DNA of 64,000 nt from CAWEHU01 sp963808965. Its GTDB lineage: Bacteria; Pseudomonadota; Alphaproteobacteria; Acetobacterales; Acetobacteraceae. Of this stretch, positions 17,916 through 27,218 are shown one piece after another. The notes beneath the pieces are model-generated. The model ran no database searches and was not told the DNA's origin. It worked only from the letters and a program-made list of their open reading frames with translations. The position numbers and the translations under genes were made by a program. The stretch's first letter is position 1; every line of letters starts with the position of its first letter. Location of the stretch: contig CAWEHU010000026.1 of NCBI GenBank assembly GCA_963808965.1, forward strand, positions 74,930 to 138,929, given 5' to 3'.

Positions 17916-18951
17916 TCAGTGCGCCAGCCAAGAGTCGAACCGTTGCGTCAGCTTGTCGTGGTTGTCGCGCCAGAATTGCTCGTCGATCGGGAGCGCCGCG
18001 CCGAGATTGGCGGGATTCGCGGGAGACACCGCGAACAGCTCGGCGGGCAATCCCTCATTTGCCCCTTTCGCCAGTCCCGCGTACGGCTCGAGTGCCGTGA
18101 GACGCGCCTCGATAGCGGAGTCGCCGACGAAATAGAGGAACTGATAGGCCTGCCGCAGATTAGGACTGCCCTTCATCACGCCCCAGCTGTAGATCGCACC
18201 GAGACTGCCCGCCCATTGGATGCCGAGATTCCGGTGCTCCGTCCAGTTCGCGACGGTGATGCGGACATTGGGCGCGCTCGTCATCAGCACCTCGCCGGAG
18301 CCGAGCAGTTTCGGCGCGTCCGCGCTCGAAATCCCACCAGACGATGTACGGCCGGAGTTGATCGAGCTTCCGGAACGCCCGGTCGACGCCGTCATTCGTG
18401 CGGAGGACCTTGTACACGTCCCCCGGCGCGACGCCGTCCGCCAGCAGAGCGAATTCCAGATTCGTCCTGGCGCTGCGGCGGAGTCCACGCTTGCCCGGAT
18501 ATTTCGCGACGTCCCAGAAATCCGCCCAAGTCGGCGTGCCCTGAAATTTGTCCTTGTCCCAGGACAGAACAAAGTTGAACATCGCGGCTCCGACCCCGCA
18601 ATCGCTCACAGCCTGCGGCAGGTAGTGATCCTTGCCGCCGATCTGCGCCCAATCGAGCCGTTCCAGCAGACCTTCCTCGCAGCCGATGAGGAGCTCGTCG
18701 CCCTGCAGCTCCACGACGTCCCACCCGCTCGTGGCCGGATCCTTCTTCGTGCGCAACGTGTCGATGCCGCCGTTCCAGCCCAGAACCTCGAGCGCGATGC
18801 CGGTCGCATCGCTGAAGGGCTTGAAATAGGCCTGCGTCTGCGCCTCTGGATGTGGGTCTTGGCGGGAAACGATGCTGAGCTCCCGGGCCATCGCGGCCGG
18901 AATTACAACCAGCGCGAGCGCCGCGGCGGCAAAAAGCGTGCGGGCGTTCAT
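17916..18951 (-). CDS. Extracellular solute-binding protein, PotD/PotF-like (one frameshift)
   Basis: Periplasmic binding protein of the spermidine/putrescine type. The signal peptide is FAAAALALVVIPAAMA. Recognisable family segments are YFKPFSDATGIALEV, TSGWDVVELQGDEL, YIVWWD and IQWAGSLGAIYSWGVMKG. One extra T in a TTT run at 18329-18331 shifts the frame between YIVWWD and SSADAPKLLGSGE; the span is one base over a multiple of three. The C-terminus ends FDSWLAH. No ABC permease or ATPase for it is adjacent, so the ligand cannot be inferred beyond the polyamine-like family. Confidence 0.82.
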
Positions 18952-19152
18952 CCTGGTCCGGCTCCGGTCTGCTGCTGTGCTGCGGACGCTACCCCCCGCC
19001 AACGCAGGGGGCAACGCGCCGTTGCCGCTCGGCATCAGGGGCGTCCAAGCGGTCCCGAACGCCCCCGGAATGGCCGATCAGGATGTCCGGGCGAGCAACC
19101 CGCCATTCGGGCAGGCGTTACGCGACGGAAACTCGCTATAAGGGAGCGGTGA

Positions 19153-19428
19153 ATGACCACGCTGGAGGTGGGTTCGATGTCAGACAAGACCAACGACGCC
19201 AAGGAACAGATCGCCAAACTGCGCGAGCAGGTCGAGATGCTAATGAACGACCGCGTCACCCCGGCGCTCGCGGGCGTCGCTGGTCGCGCGGAACAGGCGG
19301 CCCGCCAGGCCGGCGATATGGCGTGGGAGCAGAAGGAGGCCCTGAGCGGCCGGGTGCGGGAGCAGCCGATCGTCGCGATCCTCGTCGCCGCCGCCGCGGG
19401 ATATCTAATCGGCCGGATTTCCCGCTAA
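19153..19428 (+). CDS. DUF883/ElaB-like membrane-anchored small protein
   Basis: A 91-residue protein with an N-terminal amphipathic coiled-coil region (KEQIAKLREQVEMLMNDRV), a variable alanine-rich helix and a single C-terminal membrane helix (IVAILVAAAAGYLIGRIS) ending in Arg. This is the layout of the ElaB/YqjD group, which binds ribosomes at the inner membrane in Escherichia coli; whether that role holds here is unknown. A second ATG at 19177 (MSDKTNDAKEQ) could be the true start. A holin-like membrane protein gene follows after 3 bases. Confidence 0.75.
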   Translation: MTTLEVGSMSDKTNDAKEQIAKLREQVEMLMNDRVTPALAGVAGRAEQAARQAGDMAWEQKEALSGRVREQPIVAILVAAAAGYLIGRISR

Positions 19429-19431
19429 GCC

Positions 19432-19861
19432 ATGAAGACTTCTCCGCCTCGCTCGGATCGCGGCTGAGGCGGAGGTTCTCCGCCTTCGCCGTATCGCCCG
19501 GCGCATCACCTTCCGCGCGGCATACGGCGTCATTGCGCTTATTTTCCTGTTCTTCGTGTTATGTCTCGCGCACGTCGCGGGAGGACTCGCTCTCGCTCAG
19601 CATTTCGGGCCGGTCAGCTCGGCCCTCATCGTGCTCGGCGTCGATCTGCTGATCGCGGTGATCTTCGGAGCGATGGCCGCGCGCAGCGGGCGGGACCGGA
19701 TCGAGCAGGAAGCGGTACAGGTGCGTCGCACCGCATTGGCGCAGATGAGCCGGACACTTACGCTCATGATGCTGCTCACACCCATCACCCGGCGGATGCG
19801 CACGCGCGGGCTGGTCGGGAAAGCAGTCGCCGCGGTCACGGACGCGTTCGTTCGCCGCTGA
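19432..19861 (+). CDS. Phage holin superfamily III-like membrane protein (one frameshift)
   Basis: Small inner-membrane protein with two hydrophobic segments (GVIALIFLFFVLCLAHVA and SSALIVLGVDLLIAVIFGAM). The ATG at 19432 lies 3 bases after the DUF883-like gene, but its frame stops after 11 codons. Removing one A near 19437-19440 gives MKLLRLARIAAEAEVLRLRR leading directly into the membrane part. The span is one base over a multiple of three. Such proteins often accompany DUF883 proteins. No phage genes are near, so the holin name is only a family label. Confidence 0.65.
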
Positions 19862-19933
19862 CCCACAAGGACGGGGGCTCGCTCGTCGGCGCGCGGGACG
19901 GTATAGCCGCCGTCCCCGGGGGGAGATGGGCGG

Positions 19934-20944
19934 ATGCAACCGACCGAGAGCGTACGAGTCTGGCGCGATGGACGTATCGGCCGGCTCCGGCTGAACCGGC
20001 CGGCGGCGCTGAACGCGCTCGACCTCGCGATGATTCGCGCGTGCCAGCACGCGCTCGATACTTGGCGCGACGATCCGCACGTTCATGCCGTGGTGATCGA
20101 AGCCGCGGGCGAGCGCGCGTTCTGCGCCGGTGGCGATATTCGCGCGATCCATCAGCTCGCCGTGGCCGGCGCGCGGGAGCACGTCGAAGCCTTCTTCCGC
20201 GAGGAATACGCGCTTAATCTGACCATCGCCGAGTATCCGAAGCCCTATCTCGCGCTGGTCGACGGGATCTGCATGGGCGGCGGCGTCGGCGTCTCGGTGC
20301 ACGGGTCGGCGCGGGTTGCGACCGAGCACGCAATATTCGCGATGCCGGAGACGGCCATCGGGTTGTTTCCCGATGTCGGCGCCTCGTATTTCCTGCCCCG
20401 CATGCCCGGGGCGCTCGGTTTCTATCATGGCCTGACCGGCGCGCGTTCGCAGGGCGCCGATGCGGTGCATGCCGGATTTGCGACCCACTACGTTTCGCGC
20501 GCGAGGCTCCCGGAGTTGTCGGCCGCGCTGGCACGCGACGGCGTCGCCGTGCTCGCGGAGTTCGCAAAAAAGCTGCCTCAATTTTCGCTGGCCGGCGAAC
20601 GGGAGACCATCGACCGTTGCTTCGGTGCAGGAAGCGTGAAGGAGATCGTGCGACGGCTGGAGCGCGAAGAAACGGAATGGGCTGGTCAGGCGCTTGCGGC
20701 GTTGCGCGGCATGTCGCCTTCCGCGCTGTTTTGGTCCCTCGAGAATCTGCGGCGCGGTGCGGCGCGTACCTTGCGGCAATGCTTGGAGGGCGAGATCCGG
20801 CTTACCCGGACGCTCATCTATCACCACGAATTTCTGGAAGGCGTGCGCGCGATGGTGCTGGACAAGGATCGCCAGCCGAAATGGGACCCGGCGCGGATCG
20901 AGGATGTGGACGAGGCGGCGATACCCGTTTTGTTCGGGGAGTAG
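19934..20944 (+). CDS. Enoyl-CoA hydratase/isomerase family protein, 3-hydroxyisobutyryl-CoA hydrolase-like
   Basis: Crotonase-fold acyl-CoA enzyme. The N-terminal NRPAALNALDLAMIRAC, the oxyanion segments FCAGGDIRAIHQLA and DGICMGGGVGVSVHGSARVA, and MPETAIGLFPDVGASYFLPR with the catalytic Glu and Asp fit 3-hydroxyisobutyryl-CoA hydrolase of valine breakdown rather than a plain hydratase. The C-terminal region (QCLEGEIRLTRTLIYHHEF, then EGVRAMVLDKDRQPKWDP) is the HIBCH-specific ECH_2 extension. The length (336 residues) fits. Its 3' end overlaps the open frame of the convergent PhyH-like gene. Confidence 0.88.
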   Translation: MQPTESVRVWRDGRIGRLRLNRPAALNALDLAMIRACQHALDTWRDDPHVHAVVIEAAGERAFCAGGDIRAIHQLAVAGAREHVEAFFREEYALNLTIAEYPKPYLALVDGICMGGGVGVSVHGSARVATEHAIFAMPETAIGLFPDVGASYFLPRMPGALGFYHGLTGARSQGADAVHAGFATHYVSRARLPELSAALARDGVAVLAEFAKKLPQFSLAGERETIDRCFGAGSVKEIVRRLEREETEWAGQALAALRGMSPSALFWSLENLRRGAARTLRQCLEGEIRLTRTLIYHHEFLEGVRAMVLDKDRQPKWDPARIEDVDEAAIPVLFGE

Positions 20945-21947
20945 CGCCCCGGTGAAGCGGGAGCTGCTTCGTGATGAGCAGCCGGTTGACGTACGGGTCC
21001 AAGCCGGACGGTGTTTGGAGCACAAGCGGTTCGTACCGGAACGCGTATACCGGCAGCAGGGAATATTGCGCCTGAAGCATCAGCCGCGGCGTGTGTGTCG
21101 GAATCATGCCGGCATGAATACCGTAGGTGTCGGCCATAAAGGCGGTCCCGCGCGCTCCGATGACGCTATGGACGTTTTCGCGGCCATAACGATGCTCCAC
21201 TTCAGCTCGCGAATAGGAACCGGCCCGGATCCGTCCCGCCGTCCGATGTGATTGCCTGACATAGATGTGCGGGCCTGAGCCGGCATCCACATCGGTAAGG
21301 TAGACGAAGAGCTTCAGGAAGTGCCAGTCATCCGGGTCACGGTGGAATTGCTGCGTCGCCCGCGGTGGCTCGTGGCTTGGAAAGGACCATCGTACACCCA
21401 GGCTGGATAGTGTGGGTTTACAGCCCAGGTAATCCGCGGCGATCCGCAGGACGGGAGGAGCGTTGACCAGGTTCAGGAGGTCAGCGCTTTCAAGGACAGT
21501 GCGCAAAGGATACGCCGCCATCGCCGTGCCTAGCGGCAGGCGTTCCAGCGGCACGAGTCTACCATCCGCACCCACCACCTCCTTGCGGAGGAAATAGTCT
21601 AGGATGGTGCTTGCGGCGTGCGTTCCCACGAGTTCGGGCAACATCGAGATGCCCTGTTCACGCAACGTGGATGCCGCACTCGCGTAATCGGCGCCGACCG
21701 AGGGCCAGGAGCCCGCACCATGGCGGAGGCGGATCGCGGAGGCGATCGCGCGTGACATTGATCGTCGGAGCGTGGGTGCCGTGGCGAGCCGCTGAGCGTA
21801 ATAAAGGCTGCTGCTGCCGGGCTGAAATCCCGGCCCAGGCCGCAGTCTAGCATAAGAGATCACCGCACTCTCCACGACCCGTTGCGGCGCAATATAGCGA
21901 TTTCGATCTGATGTTGCAACGGAGGCCCAGCACGCTTGCGTCTGCAA
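20814..21947 (-). CDS. Phytanoyl-CoA dioxygenase-like protein
   Basis: Probable Fe(II)/2-oxoglutarate-dependent oxygenase of the PhyH type. The iron ligands can be placed as H and D in QQFHRDPDDWHFLKLF and a distal H in YGIHAGMIP, with RLMLQAQYSLLP supplying the 2-oxoglutarate Arg. The segment YLTDVDAGSGPHIYVRQSH between them is typical of the double-stranded beta helix. Family-like sequence ends near LDPYVNRLLITK; the last ~40 codons are Pro/Arg-rich and antisense to the end of the hydratase gene, so the true stop may be obscured. Substrate unknown. Confidence 0.68.
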   Translation of the reverse strand: MQTQACWASVATSDRNRYIAPQRVVESAVISYARLRPGPGFQPGSSSLYYAQRLATAPTLRRSMSRAIASAIRLRHGAGSWPSVGADYASAASTLREQGISMLPELVGTHAASTILDYFLRKEVVGADGRLVPLERLPLGTAMAAYPLRTVLESADLLNLVNAPPVLRIAADYLGCKPTLSSLGVRWSFPSHEPPRATQQFHRDPDDWHFLKLFVYLTDVDAGSGPHIYVRQSHRTAGRIRAGSYSRAEVEHRYGRENVHSVIGARGTAFMADTYGIHAGMIPTHTPRLMLQAQYSLLPVYAFRYEPLVLQTPSGLDPYVNRLLITKQLPLHRGATPRTKRVSPPRPHPRSAPGPISAGDPCPAPSRARLPEIRGDR

Positions 21948-22069
21948 ACGGGCGTCGGGGCGGCCGCAGTCATTAGCCGAAATGGAAGACTGCCTGGATC
22001 GAGGATGTGATGACGCGCGACTCGGGATTTGTTTGAGAAGTTACGGCGCCCGCTACATGAGGCGACCCT

Positions 22070-24017
22070 TCAACGAGGTATTTGATCGGCAGTGGGTGCC
22101 GTTGCGGGGCTCTGTCGCTGGTTGCACATGGTCGCCTCGTACGCTTCCAGCGTTTCGTATTGTGCGTCGGTCAGGTCGTCAGATTCCCTCCAATAGCCAC
22201 GCGACATCGCGCCGTTGCCGGTCGAGCTCGACCAAGCGGCAGTCGTTCTCACCGGCAAGGACAACACGGAAGATCCCGTATTCAGCAAGCGGCTGCTGGT
22301 CCGGCACATCTGCGATCGTGCCGCTTATGCCGTAACCTGCCGCCGGTTCGCCCGGCTGGGGCTGCCTCGGGCTGAGCACCGTCGCCCCCACCGCGCGATC
22401 GTCTCCAAAAATGGCTGCCTCTCCGGCTCCCTCTCCCGAGATTCCGCCCGCTCTGGCAGCGATGCACGATAGCGCGCGGGGATGCAGAGCCCCGGAATCG
22501 CACCAGCTAGGAATCCAAATACCATCGGGACTGCAATCATCCAGCGCGCGCCGGGCGGAGCGGCGGGCATCGCTGCCCAGTTGCCGACTAGGGAGATGAT
22601 GGTCCAGTCCACGGTCGGAACGCTCACCGCCACGATGAGGCCGCAACACAGCGCGTCAAGCCAGGGATGCCAGCCGAGCGCTCGCTTTGGCCAGCGATTG
22701 TCGCAAGCCGCGACGACAGCGGTAGCCACAATCGCGGCCCACAGAGAAAAATGCGCAGTACGGGAAGCCCAGCAGCGCAGCTGGGTTGCTCCAGCTGTGT
22801 GTGAGACTAAAGATCGCTACGGTAGCGCCAACGGCCGCCAACCAGGCGAGTGCGAACGTCTTCGTATAGTCCAGGGCCGAGCGGCGGCCGCCTTCGAGTA
22901 TTCCAGGCAGCGCGAATTTATACTTCCACCACACCGCGACGGAGATAGACGCGACGTGCGCCGTCAAGGTGAGGACAGGGATCGAGGCAGCCGGCACGCC
23001 TTCTATAGGAGGCCAATTCATGAGGCCGAGATGCGGCAGCATGGCTGGGCCTACCACAAGAATGAATAGAAGCCCGATGCTGACCAAAATCAGTTCGTCC
23101 ATCGGCAACCGGGGCTGATTGGTTTTGGCGGAGGCAAGAAACCCGATCTCTTCCAGCGTCCGCGAAATCGCCTTTTCATTGGGCTCGCAAGCGAGCAGGG
23201 ATCTCGCGACGAGTCCGGCCATCACGCAGAACATTGCCTTGGAATGCTCGGCATAAACTTTACGCAAGGCGGCTAGCTCCCGCTGCCTCCTATTTTCCGA
23301 TCCTTGACTGGAGAGCAATCGCGCAGCGACCAAGGTCGCTAGCGAGTGGGCGCAAAAGATAGAGAAGCGGTCCCGCACGTCCTTCCACTCGGCTTCGTGC
23401 CGCTGCAGAAAACGGCCATAGCGAGGCGCACGGGAAGCCCCGTCCAGCCAACGGTAGATGAAAATGTTATGGATCAGCCGCTTAGTGGCCCATCTCTCGT
23501 TACCTGCCGCGATCTCGTCCAGCAGCTCATTCGGAATCTCGTCGGTTCCCTCGACAAACGCTCTAAGCTCCGCGATACTGATCTTGGCCCGTAACTTGGT
23601 TGGCTGAAGCTCGGCCGCGCGCCGCTTCAACTCGTCTGGGATATTGGCAAATTCCCGGAACTTGCCGAGGAGCCATTGGTCCACATCGCTCAAAAGCGGC
23701 ACGCTTGAGGTGAACGTGGTCATAAGCAGAGCGGCAAGCAAAGGTGCGGAAAGGTTCAGCACCTCTTTGGGAATCTGATTCGACTTGGCCGCCGCGGGAG
23801 CGAGGACCGCAAGCGCATCCGTGGACGAAACGGCCCATGAGAGCACAAGAAAGAGGATTTCGGCCGCGAGCAGATAACTGAAGCAACTTCGGCGGTACCG
23901 TGATCGTGTGGTCGAGCCCTGATAAGTATCTGGCGTTCCGAAGCGCTTGACCGAGTAGAAGGCAATAATCAGGCTGCCGAGAACAAAATTCCATGGGTGA
24001 TTGAAAAGCCCTGGCAT
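22070..24017 (-). CDS. Unrecognised multi-pass membrane protein (three frameshifts)
   Basis: I do not recognise this family. The N-terminal part (24017 to about 22750, ~420 residues) has hydrophobic segments near residues 10-25, 45-65 and 88-105, a cytoplasmic-type helical region of ~180 residues (DVDQWLLGKFREFANIPDEL, then ERWATKRLIHNIF and FLQRHEAEWKDVRDRFS), and four more hydrophobic segments. One extra T at 22747-22751 shifts the frame into ALCCGLIVAVSVPTVDWTII, which adds two membrane segments. A second shift near 22430-22480 and a third (extra G at 22186-22188) lead to the acidic end ESDDLTDAQYETLEAYEA. The predicted protein has about 649 residues. It is lower in GC than its neighbours and has no obvious operon partner. 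Confidence 0.6.
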
Positions 24018-24128
24018 TTACGCAACTGGCCCGGTACGAGTCAGCCCCCCTTACGCCCTTTTTGTGTGATTTGGCCTGATGTCATCCATCGGGCATCTAG
24101 GGCACCATAAGAAACCAAACCAGAGCGT

Positions 24129-24148
24129 AGTGTGAGCTACCTCACACT
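24129..24148. promoter_or_regulatory. Perfect inverted repeat between glpD and the membrane-protein gene
   Basis: AGTGTGAG and CTCACACT form a perfect 8-bp palindrome around CTAC. It lies 38 bases downstream of the glpD stop and about 110 bases upstream of the membrane-protein start. It could be an operator or the stem of a terminator. No run of T follows in either direction, so the terminator role is weakly supported. Confidence 0.4.
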
Positions 24149-24185
24149 GATGTGCTGGCGGGGTCCGCGGACCAGCCCCGTTTCA

Positions 24186-25676
24186 TCAGCAAGTTCGGGA
24201 GACCTGGGCTCTCAGCACCGCCATCTCCTCCGGCGTGAACCGCAGCCCGAGTTTGCTCCGTCGCCAGAGAATATCCTCGGCCGTTCGCGCCCATTCGGTG
24301 CGGACTAACCAATCCACCTCCCGCTCGGTCAGGTCCGCGCCGAGCAGCGCGCCGAGATCGGCGCATGAGCGCGCGTCGCCGAGCAGATCGGCGGCGAGCG
24401 TGCCATAGCTGCGGATCAGCCGCCGCACCATGCCGGGGGGGAGAAACGGATAGCGGGCTTGCAGCTCGGCCGTCGCCTCGCCTGCGTTCCAACCAGCGGA
24501 GCCGCCTGGCAAGCACGCCGAAGCGGTCCAGTTGCGGCCGCTGCCGGGGAAGAAACGCGCGAGCCGCGCCATCGCCGCTTCCGCCAGGGTCCGGTACGTC
24601 GTGAGTTTGCCGCCGAACACCGACAGCAGCGGCGCGGCATCATCCGGCGCATCCAGATCGAGCATGTAACCGCGCGTCGCATCCTGCGGCTTCACCGCGC
24701 CGTCATCCCGCAGCGGCCGCACGCCGGAATAACGCCATACGATATCTCCGCGTGAGGCGGAGCGGCGGAAAAAGGCGTTGATCGCGGCGAGCAGATAATC
24801 CTCCTCGGCGCGCGTGACCGAAGCATCCGCCGGATCGCCCTCGTACAACTCGTCGGTTGTACCGACCAGAGTGAAATCGTCCTCGTACGGAATGGCGAAG
24901 CAGACACGCCCATCGGCATTCTGGAAGGTGTAGCAGCAATCATGCTCGTACCAGCGCGGCAGAACCAGGTGGCTGCCTTTGACCAGCCTCACCGGTGCGG
25001 GCGCGTTGATGGCGAGCACCGAACGAAAAATATGCGAGACCCACGGACCGGCCGCGTTCACCAGCGCACGCGCATGGACCGCCGAGCCGAGCTCGCTGCT
25101 GTCGCGCAGATCGAGCCGCCACAAGCCCTCCTCGCGTCGTGCCGATACGCAGCGGGTACGCGTGCGGATCTCCGCCCCCCGCGCCGCTGCATCGCGCGCA
25201 TTCAGGATCACCAGTCGCGCATCATCGACCCAGCAATCGGAATACGCGAACGCGCGTCTGTAACTCGGTTGCAGCGGCGTCCCCGCCGGATCGGCGCGCA
25301 AATCGAGCACGCGCGTTCCCGGCAGCGTGCGTCGCCCGCCCAGGTGGTCGTAGAGAAACAGACCGAGCCGGATCAGTGGCCAGGGCCGCGAACCGGCATG
25401 ATGCGGCAGCACGAACCGCAGCGGCCGGACCAGGTGCGGCGCGATGCGCAGCAACACTTCCCGCTCGGCAAGCGACTCACGGACCAGCCGGAACTCGAAG
25501 TGTTCGAGGTAGCGCAGCCCGCCGTGGATCAGCTTGGTCGATGCGGAGGAGGTCCCGCTCGCCAGATCGCGCTGCTCGATGAGCAAGACGGAGAGGCCGC
25601 GCCCCGCCGCGTCACGCGCAATGCCGCAGCCGTTGATGCCCCCGCCGATGATCGCGAGGTCGTAAATGCTCGCCAC
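24186..25676 (-). CDS. glpD: Aerobic glycerol-3-phosphate dehydrogenase
   Basis: Membrane-associated FAD enzyme that oxidises sn-glycerol 3-phosphate to dihydroxyacetone phosphate and feeds electrons to the respiratory chain. The FAD fingerprint is LAIIGGGINGCGIARDAAGR at the N-terminus, followed by TSSASTKLIHGGLRYLE. Further motifs are VNAAGPWV, IPYEDDFTLVGTTDE, RYSGVRPL and VFGGKLTTYRTLAEAA. The C-terminal GlpD domain contains WLVRTEWARTAEDILWRRSK. The length (496 residues) is standard. It is 13 bases downstream of the CBS/BON gene on the same strand. Confidence 0.95.
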   Translation of the reverse strand: MASIYDLAIIGGGINGCGIARDAAGRGLSVLLIEQRDLASGTSSASTKLIHGGLRYLEHFEFRLVRESLAEREVLLRIAPHLVRPLRFVLPHHAGSRPWPLIRLGLFLYDHLGGRRTLPGTRVLDLRADPAGTPLQPSYRRAFAYSDCWVDDARLVILNARDAAARGAEIRTRTRCVSARREEGLWRLDLRDSSELGSAVHARALVNAAGPWVSHIFRSVLAINAPAPVRLVKGSHLVLPRWYEHDCCYTFQNADGRVCFAIPYEDDFTLVGTTDELYEGDPADASVTRAEEDYLLAAINAFFRRSASRGDIVWRYSGVRPLRDDGAVKPQDATRGYMLDLDAPDDAAPLLSVFGGKLTTYRTLAEAAMARLARFFPGSGRNWTASACLPGGSAGWNAGEATAELQARYPFLPPGMVRRLIRSYGTLAADLLGDARSCADLGALLGADLTEREVDWLVRTEWARTAEDILWRRSKLGLRFTPEEMAVLRAQVSRTC

Positions 25677-25689
25677 GCACGGCCGCCCC

Positions 25690-26406
25690 TCAGCCGCGCG
25701 CGCCCGGCGGCTCGATCACCGTGCCAGTCAGGATATCGAGATAAACGAGATGGTCGTTCACCTTGGCGACTCCCGGCGTGTTCTCCGCGAGGACGCAAAT
25801 CGCCCGCCGCTCCTCCTCGCTGGTGATCGTCCCCCAAAGATCGGCCACGCCGTCCACCACCGTCACGTTCACGGTCGAACACGGCGCCCAGCTCTCGTCT
25901 TGCAGGGCGTCCAGAATAGTCGAACGGATCGTGCGGTCATCCGCGCTCGGGGACGCCCCGGCGCGAACGGTGGAGGCGAGCACGCGCAACAGATCCGAGC
26001 GCGTGATGACGCCGACCATGCGGCCCGCCTCGCGCACCGGCACGCGCTTGATGCGGTGCCGCTCCATGCACTCGACCACCTCCGGAAGCGGCGCATGCAC
26101 GTCAACCGTGAACACCTGCCGCGTCATCACGTCGGCCACGCGCCGGCTATGCGCATGGGTGAAGTCGGCGGCCTGGCGCCCCGGCGAGACCAGCATCCGC
26201 AGCCACCAGGGGCGGTGCCGCTCGGTCCCAAGCTCCTCGCGGCGCATCAGGTCGCCTTCGGTCAGCACGCCCGCAAGCTCCCCCGCGCTGTCGACGACGA
26301 ACAACCCCGATACGCCGCGGTCCAGCATCGTCTTCACGGCATCCGCGACGGTCGCGTCCGGCGGCACGGAAACCAGATTGCGGGTCATCACGTCGGCGGC
26401 CTTCAT
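25690..26406 (-). CDS. CBS-pair and BON domain protein
   Basis: Two CBS motifs form a probable nucleotide-sensing pair: residues 1-60 (VMTRNLVSVPPDATVADAVK, ending VVDSAGELAGVLTEGD) and residues ~95-150 (VADVMTRQVFTVDVHAPLPE, ending VGVITRSDLLRVLA). A BON domain follows (VNVTVVDGVADLWGTITSEE), which usually binds membranes or phospholipid. The ATG at 26406 overlaps the fetB stop as ATGA, so it is coupled to the FetAB transporter and may regulate it. The start of the CBS1 motif coincides with the initiator Met, normal for this group. Confidence 0.88.
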   Translation of the reverse strand: MKAADVMTRNLVSVPPDATVADAVKTMLDRGVSGLFVVDSAGELAGVLTEGDLMRREELGTERHRPWWLRMLVSPGRQAADFTHAHSRRVADVMTRQVFTVDVHAPLPEVVECMERHRIKRVPVREAGRMVGVITRSDLLRVLASTVRAGASPSADDRTIRSTILDALQDESWAPCSTVNVTVVDGVADLWGTITSEEERRAICVLAENTPGVAKVNDHLVYLDILTGTVIEPPGARG

Positions 26407-27218
26407 ATCCGCGTTCCTCCTGTCCTGGAGACGAGCCGGTCGATCCGCAATCGCTGGCGCGAGTCGGTCAATCGCCTCGCCGCAAGATACACGACTGCGA
26501 CGGCGGCGAGACCGCTCCCGCCGGAAAGCAGGAACATTAGCAGGATCTGGTATTTCACCGCCTCGACCGGGTCCATGCCCGCGAGGATCTGGCCGGTCAT
26601 GATGCCCGGGAGGGTGATGATCCCGGCCGCCGACATCTGGTTCACGATCGGCAGCAACGCGCGGCGCACGGAAGTGCGGATCAATGGGCGCATCGCGTGC
26701 GCGATCGTGTCGCCCAGGGCGAGTCGCGCCTCGATCGCTCCGCGCTCGCGCACCACGCCGCCCAGCAGCGAATCGAGCGCCAGGCTCGCGCCGTTCAGCA
26801 CGTTGCCGAGCACGATCCCGGCGAGCGGGACGGCGTAGCGCGCGCTGTACCAGGGGTCCGGGCGGATCGCGGTGGTCAGGGCGAGAATCGCGGTGAGAAA
26901 GGTGGCGAACGCCACCGCCGTCGCCCCGACGGCGTAGTTGCCGAACCGGCCAAGCCGCTGTTCGGGCCGCGCCGCCACCTCTCGCGCCGCCATCGCGACC
27001 ATGAGCAGGACGACAAGCAAGGTGAGCGCCGGCGAGGCAAGCGCGAACACTTCGCGCAGCACGAGCCCGATCAGCAGCAGTTGGACGACCATCCGCGTTG
27101 CCGCCCAACCGAGCTGCCAGTGCAGATGGAGTCCGAGAGCCACGGAGAGCACGCCGTCCGCGACGATCAGCAGCGACGCAATCACCAGATCGGGCGCGGT
27201 CAGCAGGATCGGGGTCAT
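26403..27218 (-). CDS. fetB: FetB-type ABC transporter permease (UPF0014)
   Basis: Integral membrane subunit of a FetAB-type exporter, linked to iron efflux and oxidative-stress resistance in Escherichia coli. It has about seven hydrophobic segments. Family landmarks are LHWQLGWAATRMVVQLLLIG, PLAGIVLGNVLNGASLALD, and the C-terminal QMSAAGIITLPGIMTGQILA with GMDPVEAVKYQILLMFLL. The length (271 residues) is typical. The fetA stop overlaps its start and the CBS/BON gene starts inside its stop, giving a tight three-gene unit. Confidence 0.9.
   Translation of the reverse strand: MTPILLTAPDLVIASLLIVADGVLSVALGLHLHWQLGWAATRMVVQLLLIGLVLREVFALASPALTLLVVLLMVAMAAREVAARPEQRLGRFGNYAVGATAVAFATFLTAILALTTAIRPDPWYSARYAVPLAGIVLGNVLNGASLALDSLLGGVVRERGAIEARLALGDTIAHAMRPLIRTSVRRALLPIVNQMSAAGIITLPGIMTGQILAGMDPVEAVKYQILLMFLLSGGSGLAAVAVVYLAARRLTDSRQRLRIDRLVSRTGGTRI

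Noticed and set aside
19432..19861. Phage remnant suggested by the holin-like gene
   Set aside because: Holin superfamily III-like proteins next to DUF883 proteins are normal chromosomal genes, and no phage structural or integrase gene is nearby.
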